Shown here piece by piece: positions 34,327 through 42,632 of a DNA stretch of 64,000 bases. The notes under the pieces were generated by a model. It saw only the letters and a program-made list of their open reading frames with translations. It was not told the DNA's origin and searched no databases. This DNA is from Bacillota bacterium (lineage in GTDB: Bacteria; Bacillota; Clostridia; Lachnospirales; Lachnospiraceae). The stretch lies in assembly GCA_023392535.1 (NCBI GenBank), contig JAEVYY010000026.1:186001-250000 (forward strand). Reading direction: 5' to 3'. Numbering within the stretch: position 1 is the first letter of the stretch; the number at the start of each line of letters is the position of its first letter. A program made the position numbers and the translations under genes.

Positions 34327-34906
34327 AAAGGTGGGAATTTTAATTTTTGACGAGGTTGAAGTATTAGATTTTGCTGGTCCCTTTGAAGTATTTTCTATTA
34401 CGGAAAATGATGAAGGTAAAAAAGCGTTTGAAGTACATACGATAGCCAAATCAAAAGAATTAATAAGCGCTCGTAACGGATTACAAATCAAGCCGGATTA
34501 TGACTTTATTGGTACGCCTCAATTAGATATATTGATAGTTCCTGGTGGATATGGAGCGGAAGAAATTGAAATTCATGACAAGGCAACGATAGAGTGGCTT
34601 AAGTGGAATTCTACTCGTGTAGAAATAATGGCATCTGTATGTACAGGTGCGTTTTTATTGGCAGAAGCAGGACTGTTGGATGGAAAGCAAGTGACAACTC
34701 ACTGGATGGATACGGATAGATTGGAAAAGGAATATCCGAGGCTATGTGTCTTACGCAAAGTTAAGTTTGTAGATTCTCACCCAATCATAACTTCGGGTGG
34801 AATATCTGCTGGTATGAATATGTCATTTCATATTGTAAAAAAACTGTTAGGGGCAGATATTGCCAGAAATACGGCAAAAAGAATGGAATATGATATTAAT
34901 ATCTAA
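34316..34906 (+). CDS. DJ-1/PfpI family protein
   Basis: A 196-residue member of the DJ-1/PfpI (class I glutamine amidotransferase-like) superfamily. The nucleophile elbow is MASVCTGAFLLAEAGLL with the conserved cysteine, preceded by the acidic residue in ILIFDEVEVLDFAGP; TTHWMDTDRL follows. AAGGAG lies 5 bases upstream, inside the kinase gene. It is closest in pattern to the AraC-like/isonitrile hydratase branch. Function not determined. Confidence 0.9.
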   Translation: MKHKKVGILIFDEVEVLDFAGPFEVFSITENDEGKKAFEVHTIAKSKELISARNGLQIKPDYDFIGTPQLDILIVPGGYGAEEIEIHDKATIEWLKWNSTRVEIMASVCTGAFLLAEAGLLDGKQVTTHWMDTDRLEKEYPRLCVLRKVKFVDSHPIITSGGISAGMNMSFHIVKKLLGADIARNTAKRMEYDINI

Positions 34907-34979
34907 AAGTGATGTGTGCCTGTGTGGAATGCAGGCGCTTAGGCTATCTCACATTTTAGGTTGTTTTTCTAAAAACTTC

Positions 34980-35010
34980 TTGACTTAGAGTTGACTCTAA
35001 GTTGTAGAGT
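34980..35010 (+). promoter_or_regulatory. MerR-type promoter with a 19-base spacer
   Basis: TTGACT (34980-34985) and TAGAGT (35005-35010) are separated by 19 bases instead of 17. A perfect 9-bp inverted repeat, ACTTAGAGT-TG-ACTCTAAGT (34983-35002), covers the -35 end and the spacer. This is the standard architecture for promoters that MerR proteins activate by twisting the DNA. It should drive the MerR gene and the aldo-keto reductase gene. Confidence 0.75.
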
Positions 35011-35061
35011 TGTTACTAAAAGAGGTATATACTTAATTTTATAATGAGAGGAGGTAGAGAA

Positions 35062-35490
35062 ATGTCATATTCAATCTCACAAGCGGCTAAGAGGACAGGC
35101 CTCACAGAATATACATTACGTTATTATGAGAAAGAAGGACTCATGCCCTTTATAGAAAGATCAGAATCGGGTATTAGGAAGTTTAAAGAAGATGATTTTG
35201 AATGGTTATCTCTGATCACCTGTTTAAAGCAAAGTGGTATGCCTATAAAGCAAATAAAGGATTTTATGGATTTATCCATGCAAGGGGATGATACGTTACA
35301 AGCTAGATTAGATATTTTTAAAAGGCATAAGGACTCGGTCTTAAAAAAAATGGAAGAGCTAACAAGTCATATACAGAAAATCGATTACAAAATATGGTAT
35401 TATTCCACAGCAGTAGAAGCGGGAACAGAAGCGATTCATAAAAAAGTATCCGGTGAAGATGAGGATACTAATAAACAAAAGAAGAAATGA
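35062..35490 (+). CDS. MerR family transcriptional regulator
   Basis: A 142-residue regulator starting at ATG 35062, with AGGAGG 7 bases upstream; an ATG at 35044 precedes that site. The N-terminal helix-turn-helix is YSISQAAKRTGLTEYTLRYYEKEGL, here split by the wing RSESGIRKF, and the C-terminal part is a dimerising coiled coil. There are no C-terminal cysteines of metal sensors. It is coupled to an aldo-keto reductase gene, like the AdhR-type aldehyde/electrophile regulators. Confidence 0.92.
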   Translation: MSYSISQAAKRTGLTEYTLRYYEKEGLMPFIERSESGIRKFKEDDFEWLSLITCLKQSGMPIKQIKDFMDLSMQGDDTLQARLDIFKRHKDSVLKKMEELTSHIQKIDYKIWYYSTAVEAGTEAIHKKVSGEDEDTNKQKKK

Positions 35491-35498
35491 GGCAAGAT

Positions 35499-36419
35499 AT
35501 GAGAACAATGAAATTAGGCAATAGTTCATTAGAAGTACCTGTAGTAGCAGTTGGATGTATGAGAATAAATTCTCTTACAAAATCAGAAGCGGAGCATTTT
35601 GTGAAAACAGCTTTGGAAAACGGAGCTAACTTTTTTGACCATGCAGATATCTATGGAAGAGGAGAGTGTGAAGAAATCTTTGCAGAAGCAATTCATGGAA
35701 ATTCCTCTATACGTGAAAAGATCATATTGCAGTCAAAATGCGGGATTGTACCAGGCAATCGGTTTGACTTTTCGAAGGATCATATTCTGACATCGGTAGA
35801 CAATATTCTAAAAAGATTAAGGACGGAATATCTTGACGTACTTCTGCTTCATAGACCGGATGCATTGGTCGAACCGGAAGAAGTAGCGGAAGCCTTTGAA
35901 GTATTAGAAAATTCAGGCAAAGTACGTAATTTTGGCGTCTCCAATCAAAATCCAATGCAGATGCAACTGTTGCAAAAATCATTAAAACAGAAGATTATTG
36001 TTAATCAACTGCAATTAAGTATCACAAATGCGACTATGATTTCTTCTGGTATCAATGTTAACATGCTTAATGAGTCGGCTGTTAACAGAGACGGATCTGT
36101 TTTAGATTTTTGTAGATTACACGATATCACGATACAGCCATGGTCTCCTTTCCAATATGGATTTTTTGAAGGTGTTTTTCTAGGAAATGATAAATTTCCA
36201 GAGCTAAATAAAGTAATAAATAAAATCGCAGATAAATATAGCGTATCGAATACAACAATTGCGATTGCATGGATACTACGCCACCCTGCACATATGCAGC
36301 CCGTGGTAGGCACCATGAAGGAAGAACGTCTAATAGATTGCTGTAAGGCGGCTGAGATTATGATCACAAGAGAAGAATGGTATGAGATCTATCGTGCAGC
36401 AGGGAATATATTACCATAA
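35499..36419 (+). CDS. Aldo/keto reductase
   Basis: An NADPH-dependent oxidoreductase of 306 residues with the TIM-barrel AKR signature. D and Y of the catalytic set are in FFDHADIYGRGECEEIF, the lysine is in ILQSKCGI, and the histidine in VLLLHRPDAL. It resembles YdhF. ATG 35499 has GAGG 6 bases upstream; an alternative ATG at 35487 would overlap the MerR stop. It probably reduces aldehydes under MerR control. Confidence 0.92.
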   Translation: MRTMKLGNSSLEVPVVAVGCMRINSLTKSEAEHFVKTALENGANFFDHADIYGRGECEEIFAEAIHGNSSIREKIILQSKCGIVPGNRFDFSKDHILTSVDNILKRLRTEYLDVLLLHRPDALVEPEEVAEAFEVLENSGKVRNFGVSNQNPMQMQLLQKSLKQKIIVNQLQLSITNATMISSGINVNMLNESAVNRDGSVLDFCRLHDITIQPWSPFQYGFFEGVFLGNDKFPELNKVINKIADKYSVSNTTIAIAWILRHPAHMQPVVGTMKEERLIDCCKAAEIMITREEWYEIYRAAGNILP

Positions 36420-36448
36420 AATAAAAGAATCATCGGTAGAAATACACA

Positions 36449-36489
36449 TAATGTAAAACAACCGTCTAAATGGCGGTTGTTTTACATTA
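36449..36489 (+). terminator. Strong hairpin terminator after the aldo-keto reductase gene
   Basis: A perfect 16-bp stem (36449-36464 with 36474-36489) and a 9-base loop. The 3' arm contains CGGTTGTTTTACATTA, so the T-run is part of the stem and the structure should act in both directions. Confidence 0.8.
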
Positions 36490-36669
36490 AATAAAATGTA
36501 TTTCATATTAATTTTTAGTATTATATTGCCGTTTACGGAAGAAAATATGAGATATATAATATAAGAATCAGATAAAAACAGGAAGATTCTAATATCGTGA
36601 AGATCTAATGCGATAAGATTCTGATAGATTGGTAAACATAAGTTAAGAAAGATGAGGAAGAAATAAATA

Positions 36670-37560
36670 ATGATAGATTTTAAGGAAATAGAGTTAAAAG
36701 ATAAAAAATGGATAGATGTGTGCTTTCAAAAAGCCAATTACAAAGGCTGTGAATATTCTTTTACAAATAATTTTATTTGGAGAAAAGTCTATCACCCCAT
36801 GATCGCAGAAGTCTATGGTAATTTCTGTGCAATTACAGGAGCGGATGATCAGGTTATTTATAGCTACCCAGCAGGGGCGGAGAAAATTAAAGATACGGTG
36901 GAACTATTGATAGAAGATGCCAAGAACAGAGGTATAAAATTCCATCTTAGAGGGATCACATCGGAACAAATGAAAGAGTTAGAACATTGGTTTCCTGAGC
37001 GGTTCACGTTCACGCTCCGACGAGAAGATAGTGATTACATCTATACTACGGAGAAACTTACAAACCTTTCTGGAAAAAAGATGAAGGGAAAAAGGAATCA
37101 TATCGCAAGATTTAAAGATTGTGATGACTGGGGATATTTTGATATTACCAAAGAAACCTTGGCAGAATGCTTTGAAATGAGTGTGACTTGGTGCAAATTA
37201 CATGGCTGTGGAAAAGATGAGGAATTAAAAAAAGAATTTTGTGCGGTACAACAAGCTTTTCAATACTTTGAAGAATTAAATCTGCAGGGCGGTTTTATTA
37301 GACGAAAAGGGGAAATCGTGGCATATACAATGGGTGAACCGCTATCCAGTGACACGTTTGTTGTCCATATTGAGAAGGCATTTCCTGATATACAGGGAGC
37401 TTATCCCATAATCAATCAACAATTCGTAGAGCATAATTGCCAAAACTTTATTTATGTTAACCGTGAAGAAGATGTTGGAGATGAAGGTCTACGAAAAGCA
37501 AAACTCTCCTATTATCCGGATATTTTACTTGATAAATATGAGGCTGTAGAAAAAGTATAA
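36670..37560 (+). CDS. DUF2156 (LPG synthase C-terminal-like) protein
   Basis: A soluble protein of 296 residues matching the domain shared with the C-terminal part of phosphatidylglycerol lysyltransferase, which has a double GNAT fold. Visible patterns are NFIWRKVYHP, KRNHIARFKD and YVNREEDVGDEGLRKAKLSY. There are no membrane helices, so it is not an MprF flippase. It is followed after 10 bases by another acyltransferase gene. It may transfer an aminoacyl or acyl group, but the substrate is unknown. Confidence 0.85.
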   Translation: MIDFKEIELKDKKWIDVCFQKANYKGCEYSFTNNFIWRKVYHPMIAEVYGNFCAITGADDQVIYSYPAGAEKIKDTVELLIEDAKNRGIKFHLRGITSEQMKELEHWFPERFTFTLRREDSDYIYTTEKLTNLSGKKMKGKRNHIARFKDCDDWGYFDITKETLAECFEMSVTWCKLHGCGKDEELKKEFCAVQQAFQYFEELNLQGGFIRRKGEIVAYTMGEPLSSDTFVVHIEKAFPDIQGAYPIINQQFVEHNCQNFIYVNREEDVGDEGLRKAKLSYYPDILLDKYEAVEKV

Positions 37561-37570
37561 GAGGTGACGA

Positions 37571-38464
37571 ATGCACTGTTTTGCAGATAGGACTATGCTA
37601 CCACATTTAAAAGAGATTTGGAAAGAATGTTTTGGAGATGAAGATTCCTATATTAATTTTTTCTTTTTACATCAATTAGAAAGCTATTCTGTAAAAAGTG
37701 AGGAGATTTATATGGAGTCTAAAAAGGTTTATGAAAATCAGCTTGTATACATGGATGATGATTACCCGGTCTCTATGCTTACCATGATTCCGGGTTTACT
37801 TGCCATGCCAGAAGGTAATAAAAAAATATACTATATATATGGAGTTGCCACAAAGAAGGTTTATCGGGGAAGAGGTTATGCAGCTGCTCTCTTAGAGCAG
37901 GCCTTTGATATAGCGCAGAAAGATCAGGCTGCTTTAGTATTGGTCCCAGCATCGGAAAGTTTATACACCTATTACCAAAGACTTGGTTTTAAAACTGCTT
38001 TTTATGAAAAAAGGTTGACTTTACGTTTACCTGAAAAAGTAAAAACAAATAAACGCATATGGAATATTAGAGAAATAGATGCCGATATTTATCATGCGAT
38101 GAGAAAGCAGCAATTTGCCCAGTTGGGGAATGTTATTTGGAATGAACCGCAACTTTTATATGCTTACCGTGAAAATCAATTTTTGGGAGGAAAAAGTTAT
38201 TGCATTGAATCTGAGCATAAAGAATACCTTCTTATGTGCTATGCCTATCAATCTTGTTTGTACGTAAGAGAAACTTCTTTACCGGATAGACTCATAGAAA
38301 TGGTAATATATACCATCATGGAGCAATGTAAGTGCATAACAGCAACTGTCAGGCGCCCTGTTTTTTGTGGATCCCTGGGGAAAACATCAGCAAATGGAAT
38401 GATTCTGCCAGATTTATTATGCGGGAAGGATAAGAACAGATATCTTGGATTAACACTTGATTGA
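37571..38464 (+). CDS. GNAT family acetyltransferase (two-domain, Eis-like length)
   Basis: 297 residues. The acetyl-CoA motif YGVATKKVYRGRGYAAALLE lies at about 93-112, followed by LVPASESLYTYYQRLGF. The C-terminal 130 residues form a second domain without a recognised motif. GAGGTGACG precedes the ATG. It follows the DUF2156 gene by 10 bases, so a two-gene acyltransferase operon is likely. The substrate is unknown. Confidence 0.85.
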   Translation: MHCFADRTMLPHLKEIWKECFGDEDSYINFFFLHQLESYSVKSEEIYMESKKVYENQLVYMDDDYPVSMLTMIPGLLAMPEGNKKIYYIYGVATKKVYRGRGYAAALLEQAFDIAQKDQAALVLVPASESLYTYYQRLGFKTAFYEKRLTLRLPEKVKTNKRIWNIREIDADIYHAMRKQQFAQLGNVIWNEPQLLYAYRENQFLGGKSYCIESEHKEYLLMCYAYQSCLYVRETSLPDRLIEMVIYTIMEQCKCITATVRRPVFCGSLGKTSANGMILPDLLCGKDKNRYLGLTLD

Positions 38465-38553
38465 TTCTATTTTAGCTTGTTAATTACATAAAAACATGGC
38501 ATTATATTGGAAGAAATTAAATAAAGAATAGTATTACTGAGGATAAAATAAAT

Positions 38554-39627
38554 ATGAGATTTGTTCCCATAAATTGCTTACGGTCAGGCATGCAATTAGC
38601 AAAAACGATATACGGTAAAAATAACGAAACATTACTTAAATGTGGGGTCATTTTAAATCAGAGATATATTGACAGTATAAAAAGACTAAAATATCCGGGA
38701 ATCTATATAAACGATGATATTTCTAAAGATATTGAGATCGTTAATGTAATAAGTGATAATTTACGTAATAAGACGGTTAATGATATTAAAAAAATATTTG
38801 TGAAGTCGGAACATGGAAGCCGTCATCTATTCAAAGAAGCGGATATAAAAAAACAAGTCGGAGATATTATTGATGAATTGTTAAACAATCAGAGCATGAT
38901 GGTCAATATGATTGATTTAAAGTGCTTTGATAACTATACCTACTCTCATTCTGTTAATGTAGCAGTACTTTCTATTATCATAGGGATCGCATTGGGGCTT
39001 AAGAAAAATACGTTAGTTAAACTGGGGCTGGGAGCAATTCTACATGATATCGGAAAAGTATTTATTGACATAAAAATATTAAATAAACCAGGAAAACTAA
39101 CTGACGAAGAATTTGAAAAAATAAAGGAGCATTCAATACTTGGATATGAGTATGTAATGGAGAAGTTTAGCCTGCCGGATATGAGTAATCGTGCTATTAT
39201 TGATCACCATGAAAAATATGACGGTTCAGGTTATCCGATGGGAAAAAATAAAGATGAAATCTCTCTATTTGGTAAAATCATAGCAATAGCTGATGTTTAT
39301 GACGCATTATCTTCAGAAAGATCCTACAGAAAAGCGATGAATCCTTCTGAATCAATGGAATATATCATGGGGGGATCAGGGACACTTTTCGATCCCAAAA
39401 TAGTCAATATCTTTATCCGTAAAATAGCACCGTATCCTGTTGGGACAATGGTACAATTGAGTAATCAGTGGATTGGAATCGTCGTAGAAAATTATGAGTC
39501 AGTGTGCTTAAGACCTACCATCAGGGTAATACAAGAAGGCGAAAACAGGATAGAACCATTTGAAATTTCACTAAAAGATGATTCCAGATATTTAAATCTT
39601 ACAATTAACGGGATTGCATATCAATAA
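38554..39627 (+). CDS. HD-GYP domain protein, probable c-di-GMP phosphodiesterase
   Basis: A 357-residue cytoplasmic protein. The N-terminal 100 residues look like the DUF3391-type lead-in of HD-GYP proteins. The HD-GYP domain (about 125-285) has the HDIGK metal motif in AILHDIGKVFID and the signature DHHEKYDGSGYP, both intact, so hydrolysis of cyclic di-GMP is likely. The C-terminal 65 residues form a beta-rich extension. It precedes a chemoreceptor gene, consistent with signalling. Confidence 0.93.
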   Translation: MRFVPINCLRSGMQLAKTIYGKNNETLLKCGVILNQRYIDSIKRLKYPGIYINDDISKDIEIVNVISDNLRNKTVNDIKKIFVKSEHGSRHLFKEADIKKQVGDIIDELLNNQSMMVNMIDLKCFDNYTYSHSVNVAVLSIIIGIALGLKKNTLVKLGLGAILHDIGKVFIDIKILNKPGKLTDEEFEKIKEHSILGYEYVMEKFSLPDMSNRAIIDHHEKYDGSGYPMGKNKDEISLFGKIIAIADVYDALSSERSYRKAMNPSESMEYIMGGSGTLFDPKIVNIFIRKIAPYPVGTMVQLSNQWIGIVVENYESVCLRPTIRVIQEGENRIEPFEISLKDDSRYLNLTINGIAYQ

Positions 39628-39720
39628 GTATAGATTTTACAATTAATTTACTTCTAGTTGATAGTTTTAGACTCTATATTTGGTAGACTTAAGAAAACCA
39701 AACGGGAGATAAAAACTGAC

Positions 39721-41667
39721 ATGCATAGAAAAAAAAATCTGAGAACCCTTTTTTTTAGAAACCTGATACTCGTATTTTTGATACCTTTTTCCTGTATCTT
39801 TTCTATTATATGTTTTTACATTTACGATCAGACGGGACAAGATAATACAAAGCATGCAAAGATGTACGCATCCATGCTTAGTGAAGAAATAAAAGAAAAA
39901 CTAGAAAAATACAAAACAGTTGTGGAAATGGCAGCAGCCAGACAGGAGATAGAATCTCTCGATTATACACAGGCAGAGCCTTTTTTGGAAGAACTGATTG
40001 CAATTAAGGGTAAAGAGGAATGGTCCCATTTTATCATTACAAATGCCAATGGTACTGAACAAGCTCATTCCGAAGGAAAAATGGGTCACGGGATTTCCCT
40101 TCGCTTTGATGAGGTCTTTCAGAAACCATGGAAAACGGAGTCAACCATCGTATGTGAGCCCGTTATTTCAAAAAGTACAGGACGTGCAGTGATAGGAATT
40201 GCAACGCCCATTTACTCAAACCATAAAAAAGCAGGAATTTTTATTGGTTATATTTGGCTTACTAGTATTGGTGATTATTTAAATGATTATCAATTTACAG
40301 ACCATAGTTATGCGTTCATGATGAATGCAAATGGAACCATATCTGCCCATCCAGATGCAACACTGATATTGAATAGCAAATGGGATAAAAGTCAGGAAAA
40401 GGCGGATCATTCCTATACGTATTGCCAAATAGAAGGAACAGATCTTGTTCTTTGCGTGGTTTCACCGAAGAGAGAATCTTTTTCCCTTCTGGTCGGCATA
40501 TTAAAAGTCATGCTACTATCCATGATAACAATGTTTTTATCTGTATTTGCAGGAGCCTTATATATGTCTCGTAAGACAGCTTCTTTGATAACTTGGATAA
40601 GGGAACAACTTCAGGCACTATCAGAAGGGAAAATTCATATAGAGCAAAAGAAATTGCCTTTTGAGAAAGCAGAAGAAATTAGAGAAATGAAGGAAAAGAC
40701 GTTCTTTCTAGCGGAGACATTAAAAAAAATTATGGATCAATTGGAAGACAGATCAAAAGAACTGCATTATATTGTTAGGGAACTTACACATAAGATCCAT
40801 GAATCAGGAGATAGTATAAAAGCCATTGCAGAACGAGAAACAGAGTTTGCTGTAGGAATTGAGGAAATTTCAGCTACGACAGATACTTTGAAAGAACACT
40901 CTGATGCAAATCTACAATTTACATCTACGATATCATTTTATGCAGCAGAAGGAAGCCAGGCAGCAAATCAGATGGTAGAAAGGGCAGCAAATTCCATGGA
41001 TGAGGTTCAGAAGAGCAAAACACAGACGCTCAAAATTTTGTCGGATATCAGAGAGGCTCTTATAATATCTATGGCAGAAAGTCAAAAGACGGCTATGATA
41101 GAGGAACTGACACAGGAAATTTTGGATATCTCAGATCAGACAACTCTTTTATCTTTAAATGCTTCTATAGAAGCAGCGCGTGCAGGTGATTCAGGAAGAG
41201 GTTTTTCTGTGGTTGCTGCTCAGATGGGAAAGCTGGCAGAAAACAGTGGAATCATAGCGAACAAGATACAGGAAATTAGCCAAACAGTAATGGCTGCAGT
41301 GGAAAAATTGGAACAAGATGCAGGTCAATTATTGGGCTATGTGGATACTTGCGTATTAAAGGAGTATAAAGATTTTCAGGAAAATGCAAAATTATACAAC
41401 GAGGATGCTAAAAAAATGGGTGCCATGATGGTACATTTTTCAAATCATGCGCAAAGTTTAGAAGAGTCTTTTCAGGATATGAATGGGAATATTGCACGGA
41501 TTGCAGAAGCAATGACGGAAGAAAAGCTAAGTATGGAACAAATTGCATCTAACTCTTCTCTTTTGGTCGGATATCTAAAGGATATATCACACGATACAGA
41601 TAAGTGTAATCAAATTGCTGGGGTATTGAGAGAACATATGGTGACCTTTTATCATAAAACAGAATAA
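39721..41667 (+). CDS. Methyl-accepting chemotaxis protein
   Basis: A transmembrane chemoreceptor of 648 residues from ATG 39721. An in-frame TTG at 39658 has no ribosome site, but this start has only GGGAG about 12 bases away, so the start is uncertain. TM1 is about 10-30 and TM2 about 258-280, enclosing a Cache-like sensor (FIITNANGTEQAHSEGK, FMMNANGTISAHPDAT). The cytoplasmic part carries the hairpin tip DISDQTTLLSLNASIEAARA, then GDSGRGFSVVAAQMGKLAE. The highly conserved VVADEVRKLA is changed to VVAAQMGKLA, so coupling to CheA/CheW may be altered. Confidence 0.9.
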   Translation: MHRKKNLRTLFFRNLILVFLIPFSCIFSIICFYIYDQTGQDNTKHAKMYASMLSEEIKEKLEKYKTVVEMAAARQEIESLDYTQAEPFLEELIAIKGKEEWSHFIITNANGTEQAHSEGKMGHGISLRFDEVFQKPWKTESTIVCEPVISKSTGRAVIGIATPIYSNHKKAGIFIGYIWLTSIGDYLNDYQFTDHSYAFMMNANGTISAHPDATLILNSKWDKSQEKADHSYTYCQIEGTDLVLCVVSPKRESFSLLVGILKVMLLSMITMFLSVFAGALYMSRKTASLITWIREQLQALSEGKIHIEQKKLPFEKAEEIREMKEKTFFLAETLKKIMDQLEDRSKELHYIVRELTHKIHESGDSIKAIAERETEFAVGIEEISATTDTLKEHSDANLQFTSTISFYAAEGSQAANQMVERAANSMDEVQKSKTQTLKILSDIREALIISMAESQKTAMIEELTQEILDISDQTTLLSLNASIEAARAGDSGRGFSVVAAQMGKLAENSGIIANKIQEISQTVMAAVEKLEQDAGQLLGYVDTCVLKEYKDFQENAKLYNEDAKKMGAMMVHFSNHAQSLEESFQDMNGNIARIAEAMTEEKLSMEQIASNSSLLVGYLKDISHDTDKCNQIAGVLREHMVTFYHKTE

Positions 41668-41678
41668 ATTAGACTCTA

Positions 41679-41709
41679 AGAAGGACAACTTTAAGAAAGT
41701 TGTCCTTCT
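41679..41709. terminator. Bidirectional hairpin between convergent genes
   Basis: AGAAGGACAACTTT (41679-41692) and AAAGTTGTCCTTCT (41696-41709) form a perfect 14-bp stem with a 3-base loop. It lies between the chemoreceptor gene (+) and a small gene (-), overlapping the latter's stop codon. Confidence 0.75.
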
Positions 41710-41875
41710 ACTTGTATGGATTGCTTATTGGACTTGCCTTCTCTTTACCGCTTTTTGCTTTTCCTTGTATTTCAGGAACAGGCTTTACTATATTTTTAGG
41801 AAGATTTGTTTTTTGATTACTTTCAGTTCCATGTGGTTCTTTGGGATCGGGTCTTTTCATTCCAGCTTTAGCCAT
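41708..41875 (-). CDS. Small hydrophilic protein of unknown function (55 aa)
   Basis: A short Pro/Lys-rich soluble protein. ATG 41875 has AGGAG 8 bases upstream; an ATG at 41881 is too close to the site. Its sequence is strongly patterned (AGMKRPDPKEPHGTESN, then KPVPEIQGKAKSGKEKA), unlike a chance ORF, and I have an impression of similar small proteins in clostridia. It has no cysteines or membrane helix and may be disordered. Function unknown. Confidence 0.6.
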   Translation of the reverse strand: MAKAGMKRPDPKEPHGTESNQKTNLPKNIVKPVPEIQGKAKSGKEKASPISNPYK

Positions 41876-42059
41876 GCTCATATCTCCTTTCATATTTAAT
41901 TCAATTTTTTCCTGGATAGTAATAGTGTTGGTGTTTTATTCTAAAGATATACTCAATTTTTCAATACATTAAATTTATATGTACAAGAAGCTTAAAATGC
42001 AACTATTGCGTATTTATACATACCATAATAATATAAATACAGGAAGAAAGAGATATAGT

Positions 42060-42632
42060 ATGGATCAAAGAAGTAGAAGAGATGGCAATGGTATTTGTGT
42101 AAAAGATGCTCTTATTGAAGAGATTTTTCGGGATAGAAATGCAGGATATGTCACAATATCATATGGAAGAATGGGTGAATTTAATAGCATTCAAATAATG
42201 GTAGTACAATTATTAGTCAGTCAGGAAACGGTTATACAAAATCAGATGGGACAAAAACTGTCATTAAGAGACTTAAAGGCCGGAATGAAAGTAGACGCAG
42301 AATTTTCAAATATCATGACTGCATCTATTCCGCCTATAGCCAATGCTTTTTCAATAACAGCTTTGAGGGAAAAAACTTCATCTAATGTAAAAGTGGATAG
42401 AGTAATCAGTGTAGATTATGATAATAATTTTTTTCTTATGGGGAGTGTAAATGATATCAATAATCAAATACAATTCAATGTTAGTCCGGCAACTATAATA
42501 ATGGATATCAATGGAAACCGGGTATGCATATCCAGCATAAAAGCAGGTCAGATGGTAAAGGTGGATTATAGCTCTCGTATGACATTTAGCATTCCACCAC
42601 AAACAACAGCCTTTAGAGTTCAGATTTTATAA
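42060..42632 (+). CDS. Hypothetical protein made of two copies of one domain
   Basis: 190 residues from ATG 42060; an in-frame ATG at 41979 would add a low-quality leader. The two halves repeat one pattern: LKAGMKVDAEFSNIMTASIP near 78-97 and IKAGQMVKVDYSSRMTFSIP near 159-178, each preceded by a strand-rich segment with an I-x-N/D-x-x-G turn. It is soluble, with no signal peptide and no known catalytic motif. The family is not named, but such an internal duplication marks a real protein. It overlaps the convergent kinase gene by 13 bases. Confidence 0.7.
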   Translation: MDQRSRRDGNGICVKDALIEEIFRDRNAGYVTISYGRMGEFNSIQIMVVQLLVSQETVIQNQMGQKLSLRDLKAGMKVDAEFSNIMTASIPPIANAFSITALREKTSSNVKVDRVISVDYDNNFFLMGSVNDINNQIQFNVSPATIIMDINGNRVCISSIKAGQMVKVDYSSRMTFSIPPQTTAFRVQIL

